This document shows, one piece after another, positions 11,039 through 23,565 of a stretch of 64,000 nt of DNA (position 1 is its first letter; each line of letters begins with the position of its first letter). Location: the NCBI GenBank assembly GCA_020466095.1, contig CM035808.1, positions 37,897,992 through 37,961,991 of the forward strand. Direction: 5' to 3'. The position numbers and the translations under genes are program-made. Below the pieces are notes generated by a model. The model was not told where the DNA came from. It made no database searches and saw nothing but the letters and a program-made list of their open reading frames with translations. Source of the DNA: Chlorops oryzae (Eukaryota; Arthropoda; Insecta; Diptera; Chloropidae).

Positions 11039-14000
11039 TCCTAAACCATAATTAGCCACATGCTCGACATAGCAGTAAATGACAAATGTTCCTGGCGTAT
11101 AAATGTTACAGGGAAATTATTTAATAACAGTTTCAAGCAAATAGTTCTACCTATAAAGGAAAAAAAAAACGAAATTTTTAGCTTCGTGAAATGTTTTCAG
11201 GATTCAATTGGTCCTTTTACAAAAAAATAAATGTTTCATTGAATAAAAAATTGAAAAAAAATATAATTCTTATTGGAAAATCATTCAACAAAAATTTTGT
11301 CTTGTTTCCACGTGAGGCTTTGAAATCAAATGAAGTTAATGGGGTCAGAGACCTGGAGACATCTTCAATAATATCAGACATCAAAGTCTGTGTCGAGCGG
11401 ACTTCCTTCTAAGAAAATATAAAAATAAACTTAATTTTGTGCATTATTGCCGAAAGATATGCTCAGTCGATCGCGAAAAATCTTGTTAAGACATTCGCAA
11501 AGGGACCAAGAAATTATGTACGCACATACGGATTCAGTCGATGGGGCGGGAAATGTGAAGTGCATGTATGACATTTAGGATTAGGTTGACAGGATCTAAC
11601 ATGTGACGTCTTCGGGTTGCTTAAGGCCGACTCAGCGTAGCGGAGTTTTGATGTGTGATATGACTGCGTTAAGCATTCACGGTTGCTTTCATATAGGAGC
11701 GCCCGTGCTCATACTGAAGCACTTGATGTTTTGCAGTATATTTTCTGTCATATTCAATACTCGACACGTGGTCTCTCAATGTTTGCATTCGACTTTTAAT
11801 TACCAGCAAGCACTAATGAGGGAAAATATGAATGCAGTTTTTATAATGAAAACAAATTGCAATGATTGCAGTAAACAAGAAGTAATTGGTTGTTGCTGTG
11901 GTTGCAGTACAGTATGTCCTAGGATATATTGACCATCCAGAATGCTAGCAAACTTGTCGCTATAATCGAGGAACGCTTGTACTTATTCAAATGAATGCAG
12001 TTATGAGATTTGAGGATGACAATGGCGCAATACTGATTATGCCCGGAGGGTATAACAGTATCCGAGGAATACTGAAAACTCAGTTCTGTTCCTACTCGGT
12101 TTTGATTTAACACAGCTGAAAATTTTATAACATTTTTAAACAATCCCATTGAATTTGCTTTTTGATTGAAATTTAAAAACATAATATTGTTGCTTGCCTT
12201 GGTTGTATGGTTGGTTGGTGTGGTTGCCACCAAGGGCCTCACGAAAAATGAAAAAACAAAGAAAAAACCGAAAAAACGGACATAACCTGCACCCACGGCC
12301 CAGCTATGAGTTGAACCCAGAGCAAGTTGGCATCTGAAACAACTACGCTATGAAGGTTGCCTTGATATTAGAAAATTTTTTTTACGGATTATTGGACAAA
12401 ACTCTTAAGAAGGGAGGGAAACACACTCTTTCTTTATGGCTCTTTAAGGAGCTCATTGTGAGTCGTTCTACTAAGAATTGGGAGTCATATATGATTCCTT
12501 TAGGACTCAGAATGTTTGCTGTGTAATGGCTTCTAAGTTTTTATATTGTATTAGAATATTTATTTGGAAACATTTATGACTCGAAAGAGTGAGGCATTCT
12601 GATTGAAGATGCATTTTTATGATCCATTCATTATAAAGGAAAAGCAATTTTCAACTTGCCGTCGCACTGCTATAAATGCCATGAATTATAAATAGGCCAG
12701 AAATTGACTACAATAACAATAAATATTACTAAAAAGGTACGATTTCCATTCGTCCCCCCGTTGAGACAAACGTGCGCTTTTCCCAATTCTCCGATGAATT
12801 CAAATAAATTTATTTATTCGCTTTGAACGGAAAGCAATAAATAATGGGCAAGGGAAGGGTGGGGGGATCACACTCGCATGAATTCCTTATCCGTAAATAT
12901 TTTTGTTCAAAACTTTACGCTTCCACCGTGAACGCTTAAACGAAACATTTGATTTTTATTAAAGTTAAAGGGCAACAAAATATTCCTCAGGCAGTAGTAG
13001 GCTTTCACGCTCCCGCCTGGAGCACATTAACATTCGACATGCTGCAGTCGCGACACGACCGTACAGGTATACAAATTGCTTATATGCCTAGATGGAAAAG
13101 CGTCCACTTATTTTTGGCGCAGTTTTTCGTTGTTTGTTTTCTTTTCAAAATTAAAAAAAATATTTTTTTTTTATTTCTCTGCTACTCGATTTAGCTTTGT
13201 CCCCTTGCCTTCTGGATTGCGTCGCGTCGGAACGTTCGCTTGTCATCGAGCCACCAAGCCACACGCATCGTCAACACAATTTGTGACGCTGTGACGCGAT
13301 TGAAATGACCGCGCTATTTTTTTTTTAGCAGGTGGCCAGCTGGTGGCGGACGGCTCCTCGCTCGATTGACAAAACAAATATATGTACATATGTATATACA
13401 TGCATATGTATGTATGTACTTCGATGTATAGATGTATGAAGGGTTGTGCGAAAGTTTGCATTGCGAATGAATTCGCCGAATAAACACAAGCACTTACATA
13501 TTTAGCGGCCCTGGCCAGCTATCCATGGAGCGCGTGAAGCTCACTCGGATGATGACTTGCTCGTGGTCTTTCCATGGGCAATGTGCGATTTTTGTTACGT
13601 GTAGTTTGTGTGCCAACGCACTCATGTTTTTTTGAAGTGGGCACATGCCGAACAGATATCACTGGTCCCTGATAAAAATACACTTGTTGAATTCGATACG
13701 ATTGTGTGTTGGATTCGTTGCGTCGGTGGTGGAGGCGGCGGTGGCGTAGCGATGAGTAACACTGGTGGCAGTGTACGATGACACATTTTATTTTCGCCCG
13801 CATCAAATGTAGAGCAGTTTTTTTTCCTACTCCACTGTGTTGATCACTAATAAGGGGGGGAAAACAAAAGAGGAAAAGAGAGTTCAGAACGCGATGACGG
13901 AGGAAATTGTTGCGAGTATTTCCTCGTTTGTTTGCTTAAGATTGATTTCATTCTATAAATGGCAACAAACCATAATAATTTTGATGAATTTCTTTCCTTT

Positions 14001-14365
14001 TTTCTTTTTTTTTTTGGCTGGAATCATTCCAAAGAATCGAAGTTGTAGCCGATTTGGAAGCACGAGATTTTGTCTTGATTTACTTTTGTATATAAATTTT
14101 TATTTTAATCATTTCCTGAGGAATGCAAAATTGATGATAAAACTGTTTATCAGCTTTTATTTTCTATTTACTCTGATTTAACATTTATCTGTTAATGTAT
14201 AGTACATGCAAGCGTTGCCAGATGACTATTCGAGCAAAACGGGATTTTTTTCAAAATTTGCCCAAAAAATACGCGATTTTATATCACTCTCCCAAAAAAC
14301 CCGTCCCCACTTTTTCATGGATTTCTTGTTCGCTTTCTAGGATTTTTATCAAAATAAGTTTTTTT
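11039..14365. other. 3.3 kb without a recognised gene
   Basis: No coding region can be supported. It holds a reverse-strand tRNA-like module near 12285-12355 and an ATGTATGT-type microsatellite near 13379-13430. The rest looks single-copy. Short frames near 11191-11412 and 13519-13806 have no recognisable family. Confidence 0.4.
12285..12355 (-). repeat. tRNA-like module, possible SINE head
   Basis: On the minus strand the sequence reads CATAGCGTAGTTGTTTCAGA (A-box-like) and 30 nt later GGGTTCAACTC (B-box-like). A proper cloverleaf with a normal anticodon stem could not be drawn, so a functional tRNA is unlikely. Similar split A/B boxes occur near 20757-20825, 37948-38005, 38156-38228 and 45448-45525. 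Confidence 0.4.
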
Positions 14366-15396
14366 TATACCCAACACTCTGTGTCGAGAGAATATTGCGT
14401 TTGTGTGGTTGTGTGTAACACCCAGAACTAGTCGAGATCGAATATACAAAATGTATGTAGAAATGATCAGCGTCACCAGGAGATTTGATTTAGCCATGTC
14501 CGTCTGTCTGTCCGTCTGTATACATTTATCTTATCGAAGGAGTTGAGCTATCTTGATAAAATTTGGTATGCGTGCTCACGGCGACATGAGTAAGAACTAG
14601 TTCGAGAGTGTGCAAAATCATTGTAGACGTTAGTACCTCCTTAAAAACGTTAGTACCATGTTTTAAAACGTTAGTACCAAAATCAAAAGGAGTTGTTGAA
14701 TGATTGCGGACGATAGTACCAATTATGTAGTTGATGTTTTGAACATAAATATAGAGGTACATAAAAGTACTAGCAATTTGGAACTTACCTTTGACATTTA
14801 AATACTACTGGCTAACGTAAAATTTCGGAAGGGGGTATATTATAGAGGGGGAAGTCGCTAGATGGTTAAAAAATGTTGGTACATACAGATACTATCGAGA
14901 GTGAAACCATTATTTTCATTACTTATTGCCTCGACGCTGCGTGATGTCGCCTTCATACCGTACGTCAAGGGGTGGGGGGTACCACCCAGATATGCTTCGG
15001 GCGCGGTTTTTAAACGTTTGCGAATGAAGGATGCGGACCCAGTACTAAAAGTTTCGCATTTGCGGATTCGCATACAAAAGTTCCGCATTAGCGAATTTTT
15101 GGTACTAACGAAATAAAAGGTGGTACAATCAGGTACTAAACTGGTACAAACCTTTGCAATCGAAAAAAAAATTTTTTCCTTCAACTTCGATGTCAGGTTC
15201 ACAGAGCTCCAAAATCTGACTTTTTCGAAATATTTCAATGAAATTTAAAATTTGAGCGTATATTGAAGCCTAGGATTAGAATTCAAAAAATTTAGGAAAC
15301 TTGGCGTAGCAAGGGGTGGTTTTCATAAAGCAATTGAACAATTTTGTCGGGTATTATATTGTCAGGCACGCCTGACTATGACACCCTTACTTGGTT
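14366..15396 (-). mobile_element. DINE-like family B element, copy 1 (diverged, with insert)
   Basis: It begins TTATACCCAACACTCTGTGTCGAG and ends TGTCAGGCACGCCTGACTATGACACCCTTACTTG, the family-B end pair seen in better state at 26924, 28264 and 62090. It contains CGTCTGTCTGTCCGTCTGTA near 14498. The middle (about 14610-15190) has unrelated sequence with repeated TTAGTACC/GGTACTAA motifs. Confidence 0.65.
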
Positions 15397-15635
15397 TTTG
15401 TAGCTTTTGAAATACTGCCAAAAATGGGAGAATTTATTAGGACCGTAGCAATCTGACATTGCGTGGGGGAAAATTTTTACGATTTTCTATAAATTATTTA
15501 AGCTTTCAATAAAAATTTTTTTCATTGAACGCAGAAAACGCGTGGGGCAAGTTCCTCCAGCCCCTGGATTGCGACGGGCCTGGTATTTATAGTGGTGCTC
15601 TGGCAGTATATAGTATGTACATATATCATATAGGC

Positions 15636-15868
15636 CATGATACAAAAAAACAAGATAGCGCCACTTCAGTACCGCTATTTTGAGGCTCTCTCTGAGAGCC
15701 GAAAATTGAGTTTGTGACGTCACTGAGCGAGAAATTGTTGTTGTTTCCCATGCTATTCAAAAAAGTAAAAAGCCGGTTTAACATGGGAAAACAACAACAA
15801 CGAATCGCGATTTTGAGTTTGTGACGTTTCCTCTCTCAAGTGGCGCTATCTTGTTTTCTTGTATCATG
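15636..15868. mobile_element. Palindromic MITE, 233 bp, with exact 8-bp target duplication
   Basis: The terminal inverted repeat starts CATGATACAA and runs about 30 bp through AAACAAGATAGCGCCACT. ATATAGGC is duplicated exactly (15628-15635 and 15869-15876). A second inverted pair (TTGTTGTTGTTTCCCATG and its complement) lies inside. An 8-bp duplication with CATGAT ends recalls P elements, though hAT is not excluded. Confidence 0.85.
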
Positions 15869-15876
15869 ATATAGGC

Positions 15877-16508
15877 ATGATATTTAGGAAATTCAAATAC
15901 ATATATAAAATAATAGAAATACTTAATAGAATTTTCTTAGTTTGGAATATTTATACGTAAAACAAAGATAGAAGCATTTTCTAAATACAATGGAACCTCG
16001 GTTATCTGTCCTTCGATTAACCACCTTTATTATCAATAAAACATAAATTTTTTGTTACCTCCGTACGTTTTAAAATATTATTGCATTATTTTCAGTATAA
16101 AGTGCCATAAAATAAGTATATAAACCTTACGTGTATCATGTTATCTGCAAGCTCTAGTTTAACAAAACATGAAGTGAAACGTTCCTTTTATTGTGTTCCA
16201 TCAGTCAGATTTCTTTTTATTTTCTAAAATAATTGAACAACAAGAAAATACTTAACTTGCACATGATGAATTGGTCTGCACTTTAAAATAGAGCCGCCTA
16301 CATATACACTTTTAGGAAAAAAGAGACATTTTGGGATGGAAGGCTTTAGAAACCACTGCATGCTTCCTTTGAAAACGTACAACCTGAAAAGTATAATCCC
16401 ATCCTCGCCACCCTCCTTTACTAGGGCCTCTAAGTTCTTAGAAGAAAAATCGAAATTAGATTTTCATCCCTTATCCAAGTTTTACTTACAAATCGAAAAA
16501 AAACTTGT
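15877..16508. other. Non-coding stretch
   Basis: No gene is visible. Around 15988 ACAATGGAACCTCGGTTATC resembles the end of a pogo/Tigger-type element, but no second end was found. Confidence 0.4.
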
Positions 16509-16512
16509 TTAA

Positions 16513-16643
16513 CCCTCTAATTCCTGGCTCCGAACAAATTTCCAAAAAAAAAAAAAAAACATAATAATTTCAGATTCATGTTTTTCTACCTAAAATTATT
16601 CACATCTGAACTTTGCATTGAAAAAAATCGTGGCATTAGAGGC
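16513..16643. mobile_element. piggyBac-like MITE (TTAA-flanked), copy 2
   Basis: TTAA flanks at 16509-16512 and 16644-16647. Ends CCCTCTAATTCCTGGCTCCG and GTGGCATTAGAGGC. It shares the inner string TTTCAGATT...TCTACC with the copies at 44906 and 58770. Confidence 0.7.
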
Positions 16644-17033
16644 TTAAAGTTCCCAACAAACAATTTTTTATTTAGGTGTTTTTTGGCTTATTGAAAAATT
16701 ACGTATATGTATTTTCTCATTACTGATAAGCGTAACAATTGAAAAAAAAGTGCGATAAGTCGAGGGTGCAAAATTGTTAGTATTAAGGTGTGTCCGTCAT
16801 GTACCTAATCAATAAATGTCGTTCTTACTTAATTCTACTTTCATTATTTACTTTCTTGATTGCAAATTAAACCCGAAAAACCCAAAAAGAAAATTCAGAA
16901 ACAAAATTTTTCCATTTTTTGTTCCCAAAGTAGATAAATGTTGTTCTCTTACACTGGCTTACAAAAATTGATCGTTTTTTGGTTATATTTTCATTTATTG
17001 CTTATCTTGAGAGCTGTTTGCTTCAATAAAATA

Positions 17034-17735
17034 CAGTCGAAACTCTCTATAACGAGTTTCAAAAGACCGGAAAGAAGTTCGTTATGGAGAGAATTGTGTA
17101 TAAGGATTAAAAAGGTACTAAAAATGTAGCGAAAAAGTCTTAAGCTGGGCTCCGCACTATCTGCGCAATGCGCCGATTTTTACCGCAATCAATGCGCCGA
17201 TAGTGTGAACGCAATTTTTGGACTTTAATGATGACAATAGTGGTACTCATGCAGGTTCGCAATTTTTAAGAATTGGGAAACTTTGCGAATTGGGAAAAAG
17301 TGACAAACTTTCCGATTCGTTGTTGCTTCGCAAAACGAAGGAAGTTTTTTCGCAAAGCAAATTCGGGCTGACTTATACAGTCAATCAAGTTTGATGAACC
17401 GGAAAAGTAAGGTGAAGTAAGTTTAAGCTTTGTTCCAAAAAGTATTGAATTTTTATATGAATAAACATAAATTTTGGCGAAAAGCTTTCGAAGGGTCGCT
17501 CATGCAGCATCGGAAAATTTGCGATCGAAAAGTATTTATATGAGGGCTATTTGCGAAACTGCATGAGGACCACTAATATCTTTTTGACAATATGCGACGC
17601 TAATGTGAGCCTCAACTGTGATTGTGGAAATTGTTGAAATTTGTGCCGATCTGGATAGTGTGATCCCAGCTTTAAAAAGATTCGCTATAGTGAGAAATTT
17701 GTTATAGAGGTATCCTTTATGGAGAGTTGCGACTG
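17034..17735. mobile_element. pogo/Tigger-like MITE, copy 1, carrying a family-A MITE
   Basis: The element begins CAGTCGAAACTCTCTATAACG and ends GGAGAGTTGCGACTG, with TA on both sides. Copies with the same ends are at 32233-32406 and 53766-54341. CAGT ends and TA targets fit pogo/Tigger. The family-A MITE at 17240-17573 is inserted in it. Confidence 0.75.
17240..17573. mobile_element. Short MITE, family A, second copy
   Basis: Ends GTGGTACTCATGCAGGTTCG and CGAAACTGCATGAGGACCAC match the copy at 4608-4732. It lies inside the pogo-like MITE. Confidence 0.65.
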
Positions 17736-17944
17736 TAATATTTACATGATTGAAAGGAAAGTATCTAATCTATCAAATAAAATATCATTTTTTTAAATCG
17801 ATGCCTAGTTTTTTAAAGACAAACAATTAAAATGGCAAAAAATTTATTAAAAATAAAGTTTTCTCGTAATTTACAAAATTTTGTTGTTATTTTCGTGCAC
17901 AAGGTATTTTTTAGATGTTTTTTAAAGCATCATTTGAAAGACTT

Positions 17945-18113
17945 GGGGCATTCACAATGGCGTGTTAAAAACGTTGGAAAGTCAGAAAATCGTAAATTTG
18001 CGACTTCTTAAAATTTTTTTAAACTTTTTTTTGTATCTTGCACAACTTTTGAAGCAGTTAAAATTTTCCGATTTTCCGACTTTCCTATTTTCCGACACCT
18101 TTGTGAATACCCC
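17945..18113. mobile_element. Short MITE, family C (ends GGGGTATTCACAAAGGCGT), copy 1
   Basis: The left end GGGGCATTCACAATGGCGTG and right end CACCTTTGTGAATACCCC are inverted. A cleaner copy is at 22191-22343, with the same internal TTGTATCTTGCACAACTTTT motif. Confidence 0.7.
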
Positions 18114-19534
18114 TACTGTTGTAAATATAAAATGAAATTTTTATTTCATTAAAATCGGTTGGTAACAAAAGACTTATGGCGTATGACGTTAACCAACTCG
18201 AATTCGAATTCGAACAAAACTCATATAAACTGTTGAAGCTGTGTATACGAAGATAGACCAATCAAAAGATGGCTCAACGATGTTAATAAAATCTTAGACT
18301 CCACTCTAGACAAAATGCTTTTCACAAAGAAACTTCTCAAAAGCATGCCGGGACGTCGACTCAACTCTAAATGACCTAAAAATTGAAATTAAATAAGAAA
18401 TTTCAACGGATGGAAGACGAACAAAAGCTTTTATAAATCCTAGATTTCCTTTGCTTTTCAATGACTCCGGCAAATCGTCCCACTTTTGAGTACAAATTTA
18501 TAAAAGTGAATTGCTTTAGTTTAGTTTATGAAGAGACTATGCTTACCGAAGTTCTTCAACGTTCTCCAGCCCATCCCTGCTCGCTTTGGAACCGAACCTT
18601 TCAAACGGAATATTGCAGAAGCACATAGAAGAAAAGGAAATTAAATTCTAAGGACTCAAGAGCTTTTAGGAGCTGCTGCTTTGCATGGCTTCTTTTTCAG
18701 TGCAAGATGTATGTGTAGTACTGAACGCAGTGCGCCTTTATCCCTTTCCAAATTGCACGCACATATTTGGGTTAAAATGAATACGGAATCAAGCAAGCGC
18801 TTTCCTTAGACATTGTGATTTCCGTTTTTAATTTTTTTTTTTTTTTTTTTTGTCGAATTTATGAGCTAATATGCAAATATTTTTAAAACATTTTGTTATT
18901 GTTTTATAACCGACCCATCTGAAGTGGCGGGATTAATGCATTTTCATTTTGACTTTTTGTTCTCACAGACGGCATCACTTTAAGCCGTGCATTTAATCAC
19001 ATAGAAAGCGAGGGGATGCCATAGAAGGAAAGTTGTGATACATCTTGCATGGATTCTCAATTGCATTCGTTCATCCCAGGGCAATGTCGTCAAGAACTAC
19101 ATTACAGTGTGTGGAGAAAAGCTCAGCGTCGAAAAGAAATTCTCTCTAATCACATCCATGTGTCTTTCTATCCGCCCGTCTGTCAGTATGAAAATATTTT
19201 TATCGAGTCTGTAGAGTTGTGTCCGTGCGCATACCCCAATCCAATTAAATGAAACATTAAGGGATGCCAGTATAACTTCATCGTCGCTTGAGCTTGAGAA
19301 ATTATTTGGAAAACTTGATTGGATGCTGCACAGACTGATAGCCCCCAAGGTGCCGTAAATAATATACTATACACGAGAGATATATTTATGAAGGTTCAAG
19401 TTCGAGAGGAGGCCATATTTCATGGTACTTTCAGTACTAAAAGCTTCTACTAAAACTTACAGAAAATGCTCTATGAGATGCTGATGCTTTTGAAAAATGT
19501 CTAAAAAACATTCAAATGGTCTGAGTTGAACTTG
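18114..19534. other. Non-coding stretch
   Basis: No gene can be supported. The reading frames seen are short and overlapping. A run of about 20 T lies at 18832-18851. Confidence 0.4.
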
Positions 19535-20190
19535 CAGTCAGTCAAAAAAGTTTACGTACACCTTGAACGGTTGAACAAAAATATTTTTTTCCACAATTAA
19601 AGTGTTTTAAAATCCAAAGTGTTATTTGAGTACATTCCATTTGATTCATTTGGGTGGAATGGACTCAAATTAATATAGAGGAACGTCAACGAAGACTTTT
19701 ACACGATAAATTTGAATCCTTTGGTGAGACATGCTGGAGCAAATATAGTGATTTGGGGTTGGATGCTACAGGCTGAGCTGGAAATATGGTCCTCATTGTC
19801 AAAAATATGGACCAAATGATGTAATCTGACGTGTTTAAAATTATTTTGCGTCGCAATTTACTCAAATTGGGACCGAAAACTTTTAGTTTCAATTAGATAA
19901 TGATACCAAACACACGTCGTATACTGCTCGGCAATGGCATACATAAAGTTTGGCAGAAAAAAGGTTTCGAAATCATAGAATATCTTGCAAGAAGGTTCTA
20001 TTTTAGACATTAAAGACTAAGTGGACAAAAATAACCCAAAAGAATACTGGTGATTTGGTCGAAAGCATCACAAGCAGTCTTAAAGTCATAACAGAATCCA
20101 AAGGAAGTCCAACAAAATACGAAGTTTGTTGTTAGACCCCGTTTATTATTAAAAAGCTTCAAGGTGTGCGTAAACTTTTTTGACTGACTG
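19535..20190 (+). mobile_element. Internally deleted, decayed Tc1-like transposon
   Basis: Ends CAGTCAGTCAAAAAAGTTTA and TAAACTTTTTTGACTGACTG are inverted repeats; TA follows the right end but the left flank reads TG. The interior on + decodes, with several stops and frame breaks, as Tc1 transposase pieces: HAGANIVIWGWM (the H-G-G-x-V-M-x-W-G region) near 19730-19760 and a region like the D-N-D-x-K-H-T-S motif near 19893-19925. At 656 bp it is under half the length of an active Tc1-like element. Confidence 0.75.
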
Positions 20191-22188
20191 TATATTTCAA
20201 GAAAACAATGTTATACCGATATTTAACTTTATCCAAATTTAATTTGCCTATTTTAATTATTTTACGCTTCTGGATCAAAGAAAGCTTATTGGTATAAAAA
20301 TATTTTTTTGAGTTAAATCAAACCGAGTTTTTTTTTTCGTCTTTAAAGGGTTCTCTTTACCATTGTAAGAAATCCAATCATTCTTCATACATAGTGATAG
20401 TCAGCTGTTTCGCGTTCAAAAATTTTAAGTCTTCGAGCAAACAAAAAATTTAGTTTTATAAATAAAAAATCGTTAAACCGTTTCCTTTTTTCTCCCTTAC
20501 CCTTCTTGCGAAGGTCGTCCTATATGAGTCCGAAATCATATACCGAAAAAGCCGATATTAGAGTCATACATGGCTCCTCCCGAACTCATGTTTATGAGTT
20601 TAAAAAGACGCAAAGATTTTTAGTAATATTTATAATCAATCGTATGCTTTTTAAAAAATGTATTGATAGATTCTCACACATTTCTCGGTTTTTACGAATT
20701 TATAATTTGAAATAATTTCTTTCAACGTTTATTTCTAGGTTTTTATTCCCCACTGTGTGGGATTCGAACCTCTGAGCTCTCGCTTCCTAGTCATGTGCTG
20801 ACTCATCGTCAAGTGGCTGTCAAATCGAATTGTTTGGATTCTTTTCGTTCATAGGCTTTGAGTAAAATTGAATTTATGTTATTTTTCTACACATTTCGGA
20901 CTCATAAATACGAGCACTCCGAAAATTTTTACTAAAAATACACCTTATTAATTTTAATAATTTTTTCGTCCTCATCTGTCAAAATTCTTTTCAATAAGAA
21001 TGAAAAATTTGATTTTTCTGGCGACAACCTGGGCTACCGTATTCATATTACACCCACAAAAAAGAAGCAGAACAAAAACCAATTTTTTAATGAGCTGGAG
21101 ACTGTCAACAGAAATTTTCCGACAGATAAATTTCTAAAGCATTTATGAAAAAAATTATGTTTGTTCCAATAAAAAAAACTCTGCGGAAAATGTTGATTTA
21201 TATTAAATAAATAAAAATATGTTAAATACGAACTCATAATGCTTTTAAATATCATGGAGAACATATTTACATATATGTATATCCCTTTGATATATCTTCA
21301 GGGTGTGACCACATGTCACAATTGACTAAGCCAAAGCACTGAATGCTATTTTAAATAGCGCCCGATGTCATTTCCCTAATCAGCGAACAATGAAGTAGGC
21401 AACACTTTTGATTATTCGACTGAGCTATCCTCCGTCTGACTGTGCCTAATGTTAGCCCCTTGGTCCCATCGAAGCTGCATTGCCGATTTCGAAACGTTTC
21501 ATCAAATCCGAAAAGTTCTTCTGCTGCTCCACTTGGAATCTTTAATTAAAAGCACATTTAAAAAAAAAAAAAATTGCCCCAAATACTTGCGACACTTTCC
21601 AAAGGGGTCATACATAAACGCTTCGGCGTACTTCTACGTACTTGTTCATGTTTCTTGTTTCGCACTTGAAACCGGCATTCGGGAGAGCAAAAGCTAACAT
21701 TTCATGACACCCGGGGAACGGTTGACGAACGTGTAAAAGGAAAAATGGAAACGAAGAATACGACACACTCTGTCATTTGTTGAGACCATTGCAAACGCTC
21801 AGACCAACAGGAAACTGGTTGTCCGTCTAACAAAGGAAAAACTACTTTCCCGGTCAGATCCCTCTGTCAGAATGCTGTCGAGTATATATGTATATATGTA
21901 CATGTGTACCACCAACTTCTGCTGTTCAGAAATACGACTCTAAATGAGACACTACACTTTTACGTACTGCAATTTTTAAAGCGGATGCATAGACGCCGAG
22001 CTTTCTATGTTAAAGCGGCGAGGGAAACCGACGCGTCCCAGTTTTGCCTTCATAAAATACAGTGGAGTCGCAGAAAATTGAACCAACTTCATGCGAAAGC
22101 GTATTAACTTTTATGTGTGTTTCCAACTACAACTTCGGAATTTATTAAGGTTTTATTTTTACTAGTCTTCATGTTTGAGAGCAATCAA
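20191..22188. other. 2 kb without a recognised gene
   Basis: No coding region can be supported. A reverse-strand tRNA-like module with B-box AGAGGTTCGAATCCCAC lies at about 20757-20825. The remainder is AT-rich. Confidence 0.4.
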
Positions 22189-22190
22189 TA

Positions 22191-22343
22191 GGGGTATTCA
22201 CAAAGGCGTCGGAAAATCGGAAATTTCTAAGTGCTTAAAAAGTTGTGCAAGATACAAAAAAAAGTTTAAAAAATTGTTAAAAAGTCGCAAAATTCCGATT
22301 TTCCGACTTTCCAACGTTTTTAACACGCCTTTGTGAATACCCC
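22191..22343. mobile_element. Short MITE, family C, copy 2
   Basis: Ends GGGGTATTCACAAAGGCGT and ACGCCTTTGTGAATACCCC are perfect inverted repeats, flanked by TA at 22189-22190 and 22344-22345. 153 bp, no coding. Same family as 17945-18113. Confidence 0.85.
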
Positions 22344-23563
22344 TAATGTAAAAAAAAGAAATGTTCATGTTTTTTAGATAATTCACGTTTGGTTTCGGGA
22401 CCATTGGCTCTTTGTCTTTGTCTTTTGAACAATTGATTGCGACAACGAAACTGTTATTCTTGGTCCATTGTTTCGTTCATTCAAGTACGTTTGTTTGAAT
22501 ATACAGTGAAACCTCTCACATGCGGACACTCACGGTGACAACTTTTTGATGAGTTTTTTCTATGACGGTGACGTTTGTATGAAAAACAATAAGCAAAGCA
22601 AGTGTGGGTACAAACAAGTGCCCGCATATGAATATGTCCGCAGTTTGTTAAATGTTTTTGAAGAAGTTGCACGAAATTATATATACATAATGTATTCTAT
22701 ACATATTATAAGCAATAAAGGAATATTTTTCAAGAAAAAAAAAACACCTTCTAAAATTCGATTAATTTAGCTGCGATTTGTTCTTTGGTGTAGCTTAATA
22801 ACTGGCTTACAATAGGGAAAGAGCTACTGCTCCTTAATTCCTTAAGATATTCAACACATCCAAAGATATGTAACCAATTTCAATGGTCGCCGCTTTTGAT
22901 TGTAACAGATTCCATATGTTTGCATGTGTTAAATATTTACAGGTACTCCTGCACTATTGAAAACCGGGCATAACTTTCTGCGACTGCACTGTATGTAAAG
23001 AAATTCTCTCGCATTTCCGTAAGTGCAAACGAAAGTCTCGAGAACAGGTTGTAAAACTATCAAAGTGTACGTTGGCATAAGCTTAGCGTGTGAATGGGTT
23101 GAACAACCCATAAAGTAAGCGATAATTAGTCATCGTTCTGCTAATTGGGAAAGTTCATAAATCAGTTATTTGATTCGGCATTAACGATGTCAAGCGCGCC
23201 AGTTTACTGGTCGTTGCTAGTGATGTTCTGAGTTTCACCGCCATTTGTTAATTATGTATGAAATGATAACGATATCTGACGGAAGTTCAAATGGATGTCC
23301 TCAGATAACTTCATTTAATCATAAGTCAGTTATTCAAAAACCAGAAGATCCGAGGAAGACAAAAAAATCCTTACTAATAGTAAAATGCGAAAGTAACTTT
23401 GTCTTGTGTGTGTGTGTGTGTGTTACGCAATCACGCCTAAATAACTGAACCTATTTAAATTAAATATGGTACGGACATAGTCGAGAGCCTAAAGAGGCTG
23501 CTGTTTAATGCGAAAGGAAAGGCTGTAAGGGGTTGAAATACGGGATGAAAATTTGTATGGATA
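22344..23563. other. Non-coding stretch
   Basis: No gene is visible. CAGTGAAACCTCTCACATGCGGACA near 22505 and TATGTCCGCAG near 22635 look like a pogo-type MITE remnant. A GT microsatellite (about 9 units) lies at 23405-23423. A half-copy of the palindromic MITE family is at about 22900-22970. Confidence 0.45.
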
Positions 23564-23565
23564 TA

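Noticed and set aside
12285..12355. A functional tRNA gene
   Set aside because: A- and B-box-like strings exist but no seven-base anticodon loop with a paired stem could be drawn.
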